Part shown: one piece after another, positions 42,834 to 51,796 of the stretch
Position numbering within the stretch: the stretch's first letter is position 1
Layout: each line of letters opens with the position of its first letter
Assembly: GCA_035528905.1 (NCBI GenBank)
Contig: DATKXU010000012.1
Coordinates: 12,539 to 76,538 of the forward strand
Length of the DNA stretch: 64,000 nt
Direction of reading: 5' to 3'
DNA from: DATKXU01 sp035528905
GTDB lineage: Bacteria > Armatimonadota > UBA5829 > DTJY01
The notes under the pieces: model-generated
The model's database searches: none
Seen by the model: only the letters and a program-made list of their open reading frames with translations
What the model was told of the DNA's origin: nothing
Position numbers and translations under genes: made by a program

Positions 42834-43213
42834 GCCTCAGAAACCTACCAGCCTCAGCCGCGCCTCTTCAGTCCTCTCCGAACTAACGGGCCCTGCGGAA
42901 AGGCAGTGATGCTGGATGCTGGATGCTGGATGCCGGGCGAGCGGAATCGCCCTTAGCGGGGGTCTGATCCCTTCTCCCATTATTGGGAGAAGGGTCGGGG
43001 ATGAGGGCCGCATTCGAACCTAACCCCCCGACCCCCTTCCCGAAGCGGTAAGGGGGGAACTCAAAATCCCCTCTCCCGCTCGCGAGTGAGGGCACGGAGC
43101 CCCAGACCTTCTGAGCTTGCCCTTTGGCCATCTGTGTCCTGTATGCTGCGGTCTGCGGTCAGCAGTCTGCCGTCTGCCGCCTCAGAAACCTACTAGCCTC
43201 AGCCGTGCCTTTT
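42834..43213. repeat. repeat-rich segment flanked by 35-base direct repeats before purL
   Basis: 42834-42868 and 43179-43213 match at 32 of 35 bases (core CCTCAGAAACCTAC). Between them lie GGATGCT tandem words (42908-42934), a TCTCCCATTATTGGGAGA palindrome with its GGGTCGGGGATGAGGG tail (42971-43009), a C-rich stretch and GTCTGCC words (43145-43178). No coding frame here is convincing. The right copy abuts the purL promoter area. Confidence 0.8.
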
Positions 43214-43241
43214 CCGATATAATATCCCCGGAGGATGTGGC

Positions 43242-46055
43242 ATGGCGCTGGCTAATCTCTACGTCCAGTTCAAGCAAGACCCCGAGGCCGAGAACCTTCT
43301 CAAGCACCTGAAGGGCCTCAACTACCGCCTCGATGGCCTGCGCATCGAGCGCGTTATCCGTCTGGAGGGCGATGCCGGCCCGGAGAAGCTGCTGCCGCTG
43401 TTTGTGAACCCGCTTTATCAGTCCGTTTCCCGCCAATCCGCGCTGTCTCCATCCGACGGCCCGATCGTCGAGATCGGCTACCAGCGGGCGGTCACGGATC
43501 CGGAGACTCCTTCGATATTCGACGGCGCGCATGCGCTCGATGTGAACAGCCTCGAGTGGGCGCGCCTCAGCCACCGCTACCAGTTCATCGGCGCGACGCC
43601 CGAAGAGGCGCGGCGGATCGTCCGCGGGAACCTTTTCAACCCCATCGTCCAGGCCGTGATCGAGCAGGAGCATCCCTGGGATTCGCTGAGACCTCACGGC
43701 ACCCCCGATCCGGTTCGGCAAATCCCGCTGGCCGGTCTCTCGGACGGGGAACTGCTAAAGTTGAGCGCGGATAACTCCTGGTACGCGCCGCTCTCCCAGT
43801 TGAAGGCGCTCCAGGAATACGAGGCCGGGCTGGGACGGCCGCTGACCGACGCCGAGATCGAGATAGTCGTCCAATCCTGGTCGGACCACTGCTATCACAC
43901 GACCTGGCGCAGCCTGAGGCTCCTCGAGCGGCTTCAGGCGGCCACCGCGCGCATCAATCATCCGCTGGTAGTTTCCGTCTTCAAGGACAACGCCGGCGGG
44001 ATGAGGTTCTACGACGGCTGGGTCGTGCTCATCAAGGGCGAGACGCACAACTTCCCGTCCTCTATCGCCACATTCGGCGGAATTGCCACAAAGCACGGCG
44101 GCGTGATTCGTGATGCGATAGGCTTCGGGCGCGGCGGATATCCCATCGGCGGCTCGACAATTATGGGAACGATGGATCCTCGAATCCCGGATTCCGAAGT
44201 CCCCGGCGGCGCGCTTCACCCCCGCGTCATCCTGCTGGAATCCATCCGGGCCACCGCGTACTACTGCAACCCGATGGGCATCCCTATGATGCACCCGGTA
44301 TATCGGATTCACCCCGGCTATCCGAAGTGCTTCGCCCTGGGTCACACGCTCGGCATCATCCCTGAGGAGTACGCGCTCAAGGAGGATCCAAAGCCCGGCG
44401 ACGCCGTGGTGCTCTTCGGCGGAAGGACGGGGCGCGACGGCATCCACGGCGCGACCGCGAGTTCCGCCGAGATGACCGGCGAGACGATCCACAAGGACGC
44501 CGCCGCCGTCCAGATCGGCCATCCAATCACCGAGCGGAAGTTCATGACCGCCGTGCCGATCCTCCGCGATAGAGGCTGCCTGCGCTCCGTGACGGACCTC
44601 GGCGCCGGTGGGATTTCGTGCGCGGCCGGCGAAATGGGCTCGAAGACCGGCGTGCGGATTGATCTTGCCAAAGTCCCCCTTAAGGATGAGAGCCTCGCGC
44701 CCTGGGAAATCCTGCTTTCGGAGTCCCAGGAGCGCATGATGGCCGCCGTGCCGCCCGATGAGGTTGACGAGGCGCTCGACATCCTCAGCAGGTATGACAT
44801 CGAGTACGCGGTCGTAGGCGAGTTCACGGATACGCACAAGTTGACCGCTTACCATGGCGACACGAAAGTCGCCGACATAGATATGCGGTTCCTCTGGCGG
44901 GCCTGCCCGATTGACCGGATCGAGGTCAGGGAGCCGGTCCGCGATCTCAAGCCGGCACGAAAGGCCGTTCCTTCGACCAGCGAGGAATGGCGCGAGGCCG
45001 TCGAGCGAGTGCTGTCCCACTTCCACTGCTGCGACCAGTCTTCGGCGGGCACTCAGTTCGATTCGACCGTGCAGGGGCGCACGGTGATCGGCCCATACGG
45101 CGGCAGAAACGGCCGCATGCCGACGGACGTCTTCGTCTCCGCGCCCATCCGGGCGAAGCCATACGGAGTGGTGACTACCCTGGCGTTCAATCCATTCTAC
45201 GGCGAGCTCGATCCGGCCGGCATGGCGAGGCTTTCGGTCATCGAGGCCGTTGCGAAGGCGGTTGCGGTCGGCGTCGGCCTCGATGACATCGCCCTGTGCG
45301 ATAACTTCTACACCCCGAAGATTCGCCCGGAGGTCGCCTGGGATTTGAAGGCGATGGTGGAGACGATCGCGGAGCTCTCGGAGATATTCGGCGCTCCATT
45401 CGTCTCGGGCAAGGACTCCAGCTCTGGAACGTTCAAGTCCGACACCGGCGAGCTGATTGACGTCCCGTATACGCTGGTAGTCTCTACGATGAGCCGGATG
45501 TCCGATGTGCGGAAGGCCGTTACGAAGGAGTTCAAGCGTCCTGGGAACAGGCTGATCCTGCTGGGCACGCTCGATCCCGACAGGCTGGGCGGCTCGGTCT
45601 ATCTGGATGCGTTCGGCGAGCGCGGCGATGGACTCTCCGACTGGGGCAATGAATGGGCGAAGGATTTGGTGGTCATGTACCGGCGGCTCCATGATCTCTA
45701 CTGGAACGAGAATCCGGTGAAGTCGGCTTCCGCAGTTGCTGAGGGTGGGGTTCTGCTGCGCCTGTTCGAGGCGGCGATGGGTTCCGGCCTTGGCGCCGCC
45801 ATTGATCTCAGCGCATTCCCGGCAGGACGCAGGGACGGCGCGCTCTTCAGTGAGGCGGTCGGCGCGCTCCTTCTTGAGATGGATGGCTCATCCGATCCCG
45901 CCGACCTCTTCTGCGGCCTCCCTTGGATCGAGATCGGCCGGGTGACCGACTCGCCGGAACTCGCGATCAAGGATGGAAACGAGGAGGTCTTGACCGTACT
46001 GGTCGAAGATCTCATCAAGGTTTGGGGAAAGCCCTTCGCGGAGGTGGTGCGATGA
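43242..46055 (+). CDS. purL: phosphoribosylformylglycinamidine synthase, PurS-PurL fusion
   Basis: Converts FGAR to FGAM in purine synthesis using ammonia from PurQ. The 937 residues exceed stand-alone PurL (~740): the N-terminal ~190 include a PurS-like part (MALANLYVQFKQDPEAENLLKHL) plus a linker. The synthetase domains carry SWSDHCYHTTW, FKGETHNFPSS-like IKGETHNFPSSIATFGG, and a second half with CDNFYTPKIRPEVAWDLK and SGKDSSSGTF. GGAGGATG precedes the ATG. purQ overlaps the stop by four bases (ATGA), coupling translation. A TATAAT lies at 43218-43223 but lacks a good -35. Confidence 0.93.
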   Translation: MALANLYVQFKQDPEAENLLKHLKGLNYRLDGLRIERVIRLEGDAGPEKLLPLFVNPLYQSVSRQSALSPSDGPIVEIGYQRAVTDPETPSIFDGAHALDVNSLEWARLSHRYQFIGATPEEARRIVRGNLFNPIVQAVIEQEHPWDSLRPHGTPDPVRQIPLAGLSDGELLKLSADNSWYAPLSQLKALQEYEAGLGRPLTDAEIEIVVQSWSDHCYHTTWRSLRLLERLQAATARINHPLVVSVFKDNAGGMRFYDGWVVLIKGETHNFPSSIATFGGIATKHGGVIRDAIGFGRGGYPIGGSTIMGTMDPRIPDSEVPGGALHPRVILLESIRATAYYCNPMGIPMMHPVYRIHPGYPKCFALGHTLGIIPEEYALKEDPKPGDAVVLFGGRTGRDGIHGATASSAEMTGETIHKDAAAVQIGHPITERKFMTAVPILRDRGCLRSVTDLGAGGISCAAGEMGSKTGVRIDLAKVPLKDESLAPWEILLSESQERMMAAVPPDEVDEALDILSRYDIEYAVVGEFTDTHKLTAYHGDTKVADIDMRFLWRACPIDRIEVREPVRDLKPARKAVPSTSEEWREAVERVLSHFHCCDQSSAGTQFDSTVQGRTVIGPYGGRNGRMPTDVFVSAPIRAKPYGVVTTLAFNPFYGELDPAGMARLSVIEAVAKAVAVGVGLDDIALCDNFYTPKIRPEVAWDLKAMVETIAELSEIFGAPFVSGKDSSSGTFKSDTGELIDVPYTLVVSTMSRMSDVRKAVTKEFKRPGNRLILLGTLDPDRLGGSVYLDAFGERGDGLSDWGNEWAKDLVVMYRRLHDLYWNENPVKSASAVAEGGVLLRLFEAAMGSGLGAAIDLSAFPAGRRDGALFSEAVGALLLEMDGSSDPADLFCGLPWIEIGRVTDSPELAIKDGNEEVLTVLVEDLIKVWGKPFAEVVR

Positions 46056-46777
46056 GGCCTGCGGTCGCTGTGCTCTATGCTCCGGGGATAAATTGCCACG
46101 AGGAGACAGCCTTCGCACTCGAGCTGGCGGGCCTCGAGGGGCACATCGTCAACTTTCACGATGTCTTGAGCGGCGGCGATACGCTGACCAGATACGAGGC
46201 CGTGGTCGTGCCGGGTGGCTTCTCCTGGGGCGACCACCTCGGCGCGGGGCGCATCTTCGGCGTGCACCTGATCGCCCGCATGGCCGATCAACTGGGGGAG
46301 TTGGTAGATGCGGGAAAGCCCGTGCTCGGAATATGCAACGGCTTTCAGGTGCTCGTTGAAACCGGCCTGCTCCCTGACCGGACTATCGGCAAGAGAGGCG
46401 CGGCGCTTCTCCAGAACAGGTCGGCGACGTTTGAGAGTCGGTGGGTGGAGCTGGTTGTCACCGATACCGCCAGCATCTGGACGAAGGGGCTGGAAGGACG
46501 AATACTCCGTATGCCCGTGGCTCACGGTGAAGGCAGGCTGTACTGGGAAGACGGTCACGCGATCCGCCCGGCGGTCTGCTATGCGAAGGGCGGCCGCCCC
46601 ACCGAGGAGTATCCCGCCAACCCGAACGGCTCGCCCGGCGGAGTCGCGGGGATTTGCGATTCAACCGGCCTGATCTTCGGCCTGATGCCGCATCCCGAGC
46701 GCGCAGCCCTCGATTGGCACGGCTCAACAGACGGAATGGAGCTGTTCAGGAATCTAGCGCGGTATCTGGCGGGGTAG
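46052..46777 (+). CDS. purQ: phosphoribosylformylglycinamidine synthase glutaminase subunit PurQ
   Basis: PurQ releases ammonia from glutamine for PurL. The 241 residues form a class I glutamine amidotransferase: the nucleophilic Cys is in LGICNGFQVLVE, and the His/Glu pair in GLMPHPERA. VVVPGGFSWGDHLGAGRI is typical of PurQ. The ATG at 46052 overlaps the purL stop (ATGA) with GGAGGTG ahead; a longer frame upstream is only the shadow of purL. Confidence 0.96.
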   Translation: MRPAVAVLYAPGINCHEETAFALELAGLEGHIVNFHDVLSGGDTLTRYEAVVVPGGFSWGDHLGAGRIFGVHLIARMADQLGELVDAGKPVLGICNGFQVLVETGLLPDRTIGKRGAALLQNRSATFESRWVELVVTDTASIWTKGLEGRILRMPVAHGEGRLYWEDGHAIRPAVCYAKGGRPTEEYPANPNGSPGGVAGICDSTGLIFGLMPHPERAALDWHGSTDGMELFRNLARYLAG

Positions 46778-46797
46778 GGGCGAGGTTACCTCGCCCC
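46777..46797 (+). terminator. hairpin after purQ
   Basis: GGGGCGAGG (46777-46785) and CCTCGCCCC (46789-46797) form a 9-base stem with loop TTA, followed by TTGCGG. The T-tract is short, so it may be an inefficient terminator or an intergenic palindrome. Confidence 0.5.
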
Positions 46798-46841
46798 TTG
46801 CGGCGTGTGGCTCAAGGTACAAATTACTTCAGGGGAATACC

Positions 46842-48323
46842 ATGGCAAGCGAACAGAAATTCCTGGCATTCGATCTCGGAGCGGAAAGTGGCAGAGCGGT
46901 CATGGGGCTGCTGGGCGGCGGGAAGCTCCGCCTGGCCGACGTTCACCGGTTTGCAAACGGCGGTGTCTCCATCGGTGACAGCATGTACTGGGACGTTCTC
47001 AGGCTATTCGACGAGATGAAGCGCGGGCTGCGGCTCGCGGTCGAGGCCCACGGAAAGGGTATCGCCGGACTGGGCGTGGATACATGGGGCGTAGACTTCG
47101 CGCTTCTCGGGCCGAACGACGTGCTTCTGGAGAATCCGCACTGCTACCGCGATTCGCGCATTGACGGCATGATGGCGGAGGCGGAGAAGATCGTGCCGCC
47201 AAGCGAGATCTACGAGCAGACCGGAATACAGTTCATGCCCATCAATACTCTGTACCACATGTTGGCGATCACCAGGAGCAACAGATGGATGCTGGAGACC
47301 GCACGCACGATGCTGATGATGGCGGACCTCTTTAACTTCTTCTTCACCGGCGAGAAGGCATGCGAGTTTACGAACGCCACAACGACGCAGTTCTACAACC
47401 CGCGAGCTGGAGATTGGGCGAGGTCGCTTCTGGAGCGGCTGGAGATACCCAGCCATTTTCTCCCGGACATCTGCCAGCCCGGCACGGTACTGGGCAAAGT
47501 CACGGCTTCCATAGCTGAAGAGACCGGAGCCGGACAGATTCCGGTCATCGCTCCGGCGACCCATGATACCGGCTCTGCGGTGGCGGCTGTTCCTGCAGTC
47601 GGCCGCGGGCACGTTTACATCAGCTCCGGCACGTGGTCCCTGATGGGCGTGGAGTCGAAGGAGCCGATCGTCAACGAGAAGGCACTCGAACTTAACTTCA
47701 CGAACGAGGGCGGCGTGGAGAACACCTTCCGCGTGCTCAGGAACATCATGGGCCTTTGGCTCGTGCAGGAGTCCCGTCGGACCTGGGCACAATCCGGCAG
47801 GGATTATTCATATTCGGAGCTGACCGAAATGGCCGAGGCCGCCGAGCCCTTCCGAGCCATCATAGACCCGGATGATCCGGTATTCCTGAAGCCGGGCGAC
47901 ATGCCCGCGAGAATCCGCGAATTCTGCAGGCAAACGAATCAGCCGATTCCGGAGGATGAGGGTGCTGTTGTCAGAACCGCGCTGGACAGCCTTGCCCTGA
48001 AATACCGGTGGGTGCTCGAGCGGCTTGAGATGCTGATGGAGAGCAGGCTGGAGCCGATACACATCGTGGGCGGCGGCAGCCGGAACCGCTTGCTTTCGCA
48101 GCTCACGGCGAACGTCGCTGGCCGGCAGGTCGTCGCAGGCCCGGTTGAGGCCACCGCGATTGGGAACCTGCTCGTCCAGGCGATTGCGCTCGGACAAATC
48201 GGTTCGTTGGAAGAGGCGCGCGAGATCGTTCGGAAGTCATTCGATGTCCTAACATACGATCCCCGGCCCGACAGCCGCATCGAGGACGCGTACAGCAAGT
48301 TGGAAGCGCTGATGGGCGGCTAG
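46842..48323 (+). CDS. rhaB: rhamnulokinase-like FGGY sugar kinase
   Basis: FGGY kinase phosphorylating L-rhamnulose (or a related ketose). The 493 residues start KFLAFDLGAESGRAVMG, the family's first ATP/sugar motif, followed by LGVDTWGVDFALL and QFMPINTLYHML. The FGGY C-domain has HDTGSAVAAVP, SSGTWSLMGVE and VGGGSRNRLLSQLTANV, which in RhaB binds ATP. GAES rather than GTxx and the VDTWGVDFALL string favour rhamnulokinase over xylulokinase. AGGGGAA precedes the ATG. rhaA/rhaD and a regulator are not present, so the pathway cannot be confirmed. Confidence 0.85.
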   Translation: MASEQKFLAFDLGAESGRAVMGLLGGGKLRLADVHRFANGGVSIGDSMYWDVLRLFDEMKRGLRLAVEAHGKGIAGLGVDTWGVDFALLGPNDVLLENPHCYRDSRIDGMMAEAEKIVPPSEIYEQTGIQFMPINTLYHMLAITRSNRWMLETARTMLMMADLFNFFFTGEKACEFTNATTTQFYNPRAGDWARSLLERLEIPSHFLPDICQPGTVLGKVTASIAEETGAGQIPVIAPATHDTGSAVAAVPAVGRGHVYISSGTWSLMGVESKEPIVNEKALELNFTNEGGVENTFRVLRNIMGLWLVQESRRTWAQSGRDYSYSELTEMAEAAEPFRAIIDPDDPVFLKPGDMPARIREFCRQTNQPIPEDEGAVVRTALDSLALKYRWVLERLEMLMESRLEPIHIVGGGSRNRLLSQLTANVAGRQVVAGPVEATAIGNLLVQAIALGQIGSLEEAREIVRKSFDVLTYDPRPDSRIEDAYSKLEALMGG

Positions 48324-48344
48324 CCCTCCCCTCCTCGATCCCCC

Positions 48345-48415
48345 TCTCCCAATACTGGGCGATCCGCCTCAGGCGGACTTCTCCCAGTATTGGGAGAAGG
48401 GCGGGGATGAGGGCC
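48345..48415. repeat. long palindrome with dispersed-repeat tail after rhaB
   Basis: A 15-base arm (48345-48359) pairs with 48383-48397, enclosing a TCCGCC-TCA-GGCGGA hairpin (48363-48377). The right half plus tail, 48378-48415, matches 42971-43009 with one substitution and one indel. It lies between convergent genes and may also stop both transcripts. Confidence 0.8.
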
Positions 48416-48421
48416 AGCGAC

Positions 48422-49465
48422 CTAATCCTGCTCCCTCGTCAGCAGCGTCCCCGTGTACTTCGGCTGAATCTTCGAGATGTCAACGCCCATCTCGGTGAGA
48501 ATGGTGGGCACGATGTCGCGCTGGTCGCCGTTCTTCGACAGGCTCGTGACGTCGCTTGCCAGGAAGACGCTCGGCGCATTGTTATGGCTCGTCTTGCCTT
48601 CGTCGAGCCCGTGGTCAGCGGTGACGAAGATCATCGTCTTGTCGTAAACGCCGAGGTCTTTGAGCTTCTTCACTGCTCTGCCCAGCCACATGTCGCACGC
48701 GATGATGGCGTCGTTGTACTCGCTCGAATTCTCGCCGTACTTGTGTCCTACGTGATCGGGATCGCTGAAGTGGAAGAACGCAAACAATCGCTGCTTCCCG
48801 AACTGATGCAGGTAGCTTATCATGAGCCGGCCTACAGCGGTGTGGATCCGCGACTTATCCCCATCCCAGAAGTCGAAATTGTGCTTCACAAGATACCACG
48901 GCTCTCCGTCGGTGTTCAGGATAATGGTGTTCAACCCCTGCCTGGAAGCCTCCAGCTTCTTCGGCTCGCTATCCTTCTGGGCCTGCAGGGCCTTCAGCTC
49001 TTCCTTCGCCTCCTCGATCACTTCCGGCGCGGCTGGAAGCGCGGAGCCGATGTGATGGTCTTTGCCTGTCAGCATAATGGTGACGATGTTCTCATCGCCG
49101 AATGCCTTTTCAAGCCGCTCGAAGATCGTCAGTCCCTCCGGGATGGCTTTGAACCGGTTGTTCCCATAGACCCCGGTAATCGCCGGGTCGTAGCCGGTCA
49201 ACATCTGCGTGTGGCCGGACTTCGTGTCGGTGACGTGGCCGATGATGTCAATGTTGACCATCTTCCCCTCAGCGATGAGCGCCGCCAGGTTCGGGAGCTC
49301 GTTTCGGGCCAGGCACTCGTTCACGTGTTCCCTCTGAGCAGCATCCCAGGAGAAGAGGATGGCGTTTCTCTCTGCTGCAGGCACAGAGGGGTCGAAGCAG
49401 AATGCGGGGACGCACAGGGCGGCGAGCAGCCCGAGGGTCAATAGAGCAAGAAGTAGCTTTCTCAA
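48422..49465 (-). CDS. exported alkaline-phosphatase-superfamily hydrolase
   Basis: A 347-residue reverse-strand protein with signal peptide (LLLALLTLGLLAALCVPAFC) from a TTG behind AGGAGGA. It has the metal and nucleophile layout of the type I phosphodiesterase / alkaline phosphatase superfamily: FSWDAAQREHV, DTKSGHTQMLTGYDP (nucleophile Thr or Ser), FSDPDHVGHKYG and VTADHGLDEG. Lack of the CxPSR sulfatase signature argues against a sulfatase. Likely a periplasmic phosphodiesterase or phosphonate/phosphoglycan hydrolase; substrate unknown. It is divergent from the sugar ABC genes. Confidence 0.85.
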   Translation of the reverse strand: MRKLLLALLTLGLLAALCVPAFCFDPSVPAAERNAILFSWDAAQREHVNECLARNELPNLAALIAEGKMVNIDIIGHVTDTKSGHTQMLTGYDPAITGVYGNNRFKAIPEGLTIFERLEKAFGDENIVTIMLTGKDHHIGSALPAAPEVIEEAKEELKALQAQKDSEPKKLEASRQGLNTIILNTDGEPWYLVKHNFDFWDGDKSRIHTAVGRLMISYLHQFGKQRLFAFFHFSDPDHVGHKYGENSSEYNDAIIACDMWLGRAVKKLKDLGVYDKTMIFVTADHGLDEGKTSHNNAPSVFLASDVTSLSKNGDQRDIVPTILTEMGVDISKIQPKYTGTLLTREQD

Positions 49466-49726
49466 GGTATTTCCTCCTCATGTGTTTCAGGACATCTGCG
49501 CTACTAGACGCAGGAAGCCGCCGGAAAGTTCAGTGTGCAGTCAAGCCCAAGTTTCGCGCCCCTTTATGGTTCGCCGGGGCCAAGGATAATCCTTCGGCTG
49601 TTCCAAGGCGGGTTTCTCCCGTTGCATAGAGTGACATGGCTGGGATCTGCCGGGACTACGCACGCAGGGAATTCCCTCCCTGGGTGCGAACATAGTATAG
49701 ACCCTCGGATAACCTCGGAGCGGCGT
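49466..49726. promoter_or_regulatory. divergent spacer between the hydrolase and the ABC permease
   Basis: 261 bases hold the ribosome sites of both divergent genes. AT-rich TAGTATAGACC at 49693-49703 could be a -10, but no -35 stands at the right distance. I see no operator repeat. Confidence 0.35.
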
Positions 49727-50791
49727 ATGGCGGACAAGCAAGAGACAAGCCCGCAGATGAAGGCCGGGGCGTCCCAGGCCCGGCGTAATTCCCTCTTGGC
49801 AAGGCGTGCCCTGCATGCGCTCGGCAACTTCAGGGGAATTGCTGCGCTGGCGGCGGTTCTCCTGCTGGGAGTGATCTTCTCGCCTCGCTCCGGAGCCACC
49901 GGCAAGCTGATGTTCCTGACCAGCCGTCTCCACAGCGACACACTGTTCGAGAACGCCGAGTATGGCATACTGGCCGTCGGCATGACACTGGTGATCCTCA
50001 CCGGCGGGATTGACCTGTCTGTGGGATCGGTTCTCGGCTTTGCGGCGACGCTGTCCTCGCTGCTCATGATTGCCTATGGTTGGGCTCCTGTTCCGGCCAT
50101 TGCTGTGACGGTGATGGCCGGTGCGCTCGCTGGGTCCATCAACGGCTTCCTCATATCCAGGTTCCGCGTACAGCCGTTTGTCGCCACTCTTGCGATGATG
50201 GTCGCTGCCAGAGGTGCGGCGAAATGGATTTCGGGTGGCATCAAGGTACAGCCCGGCGCAAGGGAGACCTACGTGCTCCAGGGCGACTCTCCGCACTTCT
50301 ACACGTGGATGACGAGCAAGGTGGGCGGAATCGGCCTTGAACCGGCAACCCTCCTTTTCATCATCAGCATCATTGTCATGCTGCTCGTCGTGCGCTATAC
50401 TGGGTTCGGCAGGCGGCTGTACGCGGTCGGCGGCAACGAAGAGGCTGCCAGGCTGTCCGGCATTCGTGTTGCATCGGTGAAGATTGCCGCCTATGTGCTG
50501 TGCGGCATCACAGCGGCGCTGGCGGGAGTCTCGAACGCCGCGCGTCTGCAGCTCGGCGATCCTGAGGCCGGCTTCACCTACGAATTGGATGCCATCGCAG
50601 CGGTGGTGATCGGCGGCACCAGCTTGGTGGGCGGCCAAGGAGGCATGTTCTTCACCCTCGTGGGCACGCTAATCATCGGATATGTCAACAAGATCCTCAG
50701 CATCAACGCTGTAGCGGAGCACTTTCGTCTGCTGGCGAAGGGCGGCATCATTGTGCTGGCCGTTCTGATCCAGCAGAGAAAGAAGACTTAG
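49727..50791 (+). CDS. sugar ABC transporter permease (RbsC/XylH type)
   Basis: A 354-residue membrane permease. After a ~35-residue basic N-terminus there are about eight to ten hydrophobic helices. Family motifs are present: LVILTGGIDLSVGSVLGFAA (about 80-100), SRFRVQPFVATLAMM, RYTGFGRRLYAVGGNEEAARLSGI and AVVIGGTSLVGGQGG. These mark the CUT2 (ribose/xylose/multi-sugar) family. ATG 49727 follows CGGAG; upstream frame is rejected as leader. A binding protein follows after 15 bases, but no ATPase gene is adjacent. Confidence 0.93.
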   Translation: MADKQETSPQMKAGASQARRNSLLARRALHALGNFRGIAALAAVLLLGVIFSPRSGATGKLMFLTSRLHSDTLFENAEYGILAVGMTLVILTGGIDLSVGSVLGFAATLSSLLMIAYGWAPVPAIAVTVMAGALAGSINGFLISRFRVQPFVATLAMMVAARGAAKWISGGIKVQPGARETYVLQGDSPHFYTWMTSKVGGIGLEPATLLFIISIIVMLLVVRYTGFGRRLYAVGGNEEAARLSGIRVASVKIAAYVLCGITAALAGVSNAARLQLGDPEAGFTYELDAIAAVVIGGTSLVGGQGGMFFTLVGTLIIGYVNKILSINAVAEHFRLLAKGGIIVLAVLIQQRKKT

Positions 50792-50806
50792 GTAGGGGGA
50801 GTCGAA

Positions 50807-51784
50807 ATGCGCAAAGCGAGTACCTGCATCAGTCTAGTCATTGTGCTGGTTATGTGCGTCGCGGGCTGCGCCAGGCAGGCCGGCAAAGCCAAATCCGCAC
50901 GCACATCATCCCGGCGGAACAATAACCAGTGTGCCTATGTCATCGGGATGTCGCAGTGCAATAGAGGTGAGCCCTGGCGGGTACAGATGGACGCCGACAT
51001 CGGAGCAGCGGCATCGAAGCACCCGGAGCTGAAAGTGCTGTTCAAGGACGCCCAGAACAACACCGCTACCCAGCAGGCTCAGGTTCGCGAGTTCGTCGCT
51101 CAGGGCGTCAATCTTATCATCATAAGTCCAAAGGAAGCTCTCCCGCTCACGAAGCCCGTTACGGAGGCGGTTGCCGCTGGAATCCCCGTCATAGTTCTCG
51201 ACCGGAAGGTGCAGGGCGACAAGTACACGTGCTTCATCGGCGCGGATAACGTGCTGATCGGCCGCAAGGCCGGCGAGTACCTGGTGAAGGTGCTTCATGG
51301 CAAGGGCAAGGTGGTGGAGCTCAAAGGCTTGATGACCTCTACCCCTGGCCAGGAGCGGCATAAGGGCTTCATGCAGGGCATCAAGGGTTCCGACTTGGAA
51401 ATCATCTTCGACGCTGACTGCCATTGGCTCGAACCGGATGCCCAGTGTGAGATGCAATCGGCGCTGGCCCGCTTCCCGCAGATAGACGCGGTGTACGGCC
51501 ACAACGACCCGAGCGCCCACGGCGCCTGGGTTGCCGCAAAGCGGGAGGGCGAAGGCCGCGAGAAGACGATCAAGTTCATCGGCATAGACTCGCTGCCACG
51601 CGAAGGCATCCGCTATGTGAGAGACGGCATCCTGAGCGCGACCTTCGAATACCCGACCGGCGGCAAGCAGGCCATAGACGTAGCTCTGAAGATCCTGAGA
51701 GGTAGGGAGGCGCCGAAGAACATCACCCTCGGCACACGCATCTTCACTAACGGGAATGTGGACAAGGGCGGCGAGGTGCTCTAG
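50807..51784 (+). CDS. sugar ABC transporter substrate-binding lipoprotein
   Basis: A 325-residue periplasmic-binding-protein-like lipoprotein. The signal ends in the lipobox VAGC (lipidated Cys ~21). The mature part is a two-lobed Peripla_BP_4 fold: YVIGMSQCNRGEPWRVQM, KDAQNNTATQQAQVREFVAQGVNLIII, GIPVIVLDRKV and YGHNDPSAHGAW. The RbsB-like design pairs with the CUT2 permease 15 bases upstream; AGGGGGA precedes the ATG. The start of GH116 follows by 12 bases, suggesting that products of that glycosidase are imported. Confidence 0.93.
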   Translation: MRKASTCISLVIVLVMCVAGCARQAGKAKSARTSSRRNNNQCAYVIGMSQCNRGEPWRVQMDADIGAAASKHPELKVLFKDAQNNTATQQAQVREFVAQGVNLIIISPKEALPLTKPVTEAVAAGIPVIVLDRKVQGDKYTCFIGADNVLIGRKAGEYLVKVLHGKGKVVELKGLMTSTPGQERHKGFMQGIKGSDLEIIFDADCHWLEPDAQCEMQSALARFPQIDAVYGHNDPSAHGAWVAAKREGEGREKTIKFIGIDSLPREGIRYVRDGILSATFEYPTGGKQAIDVALKILRGREAPKNITLGTRIFTNGNVDKGGEVL

Positions 51785-51796
51785 AAGGAGATCACT

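Noticed and set aside
42834..43213. Insertion sequence with target duplication
   Set aside because: Flanking repeats are 35 bases, the interior has no transposase or terminal inverted repeats; kept only as a repeat finding.
43755..45692. 645-codon open frame opposite purL
   Set aside because: Shadow of purL with His/Arg/Leu-rich composition and no family motifs.
48422..49465. Sulfatase partner for the radical SAM maturase
   Set aside because: The AP-superfamily protein lacks the C/S-x-P-S-R formylglycine motif.
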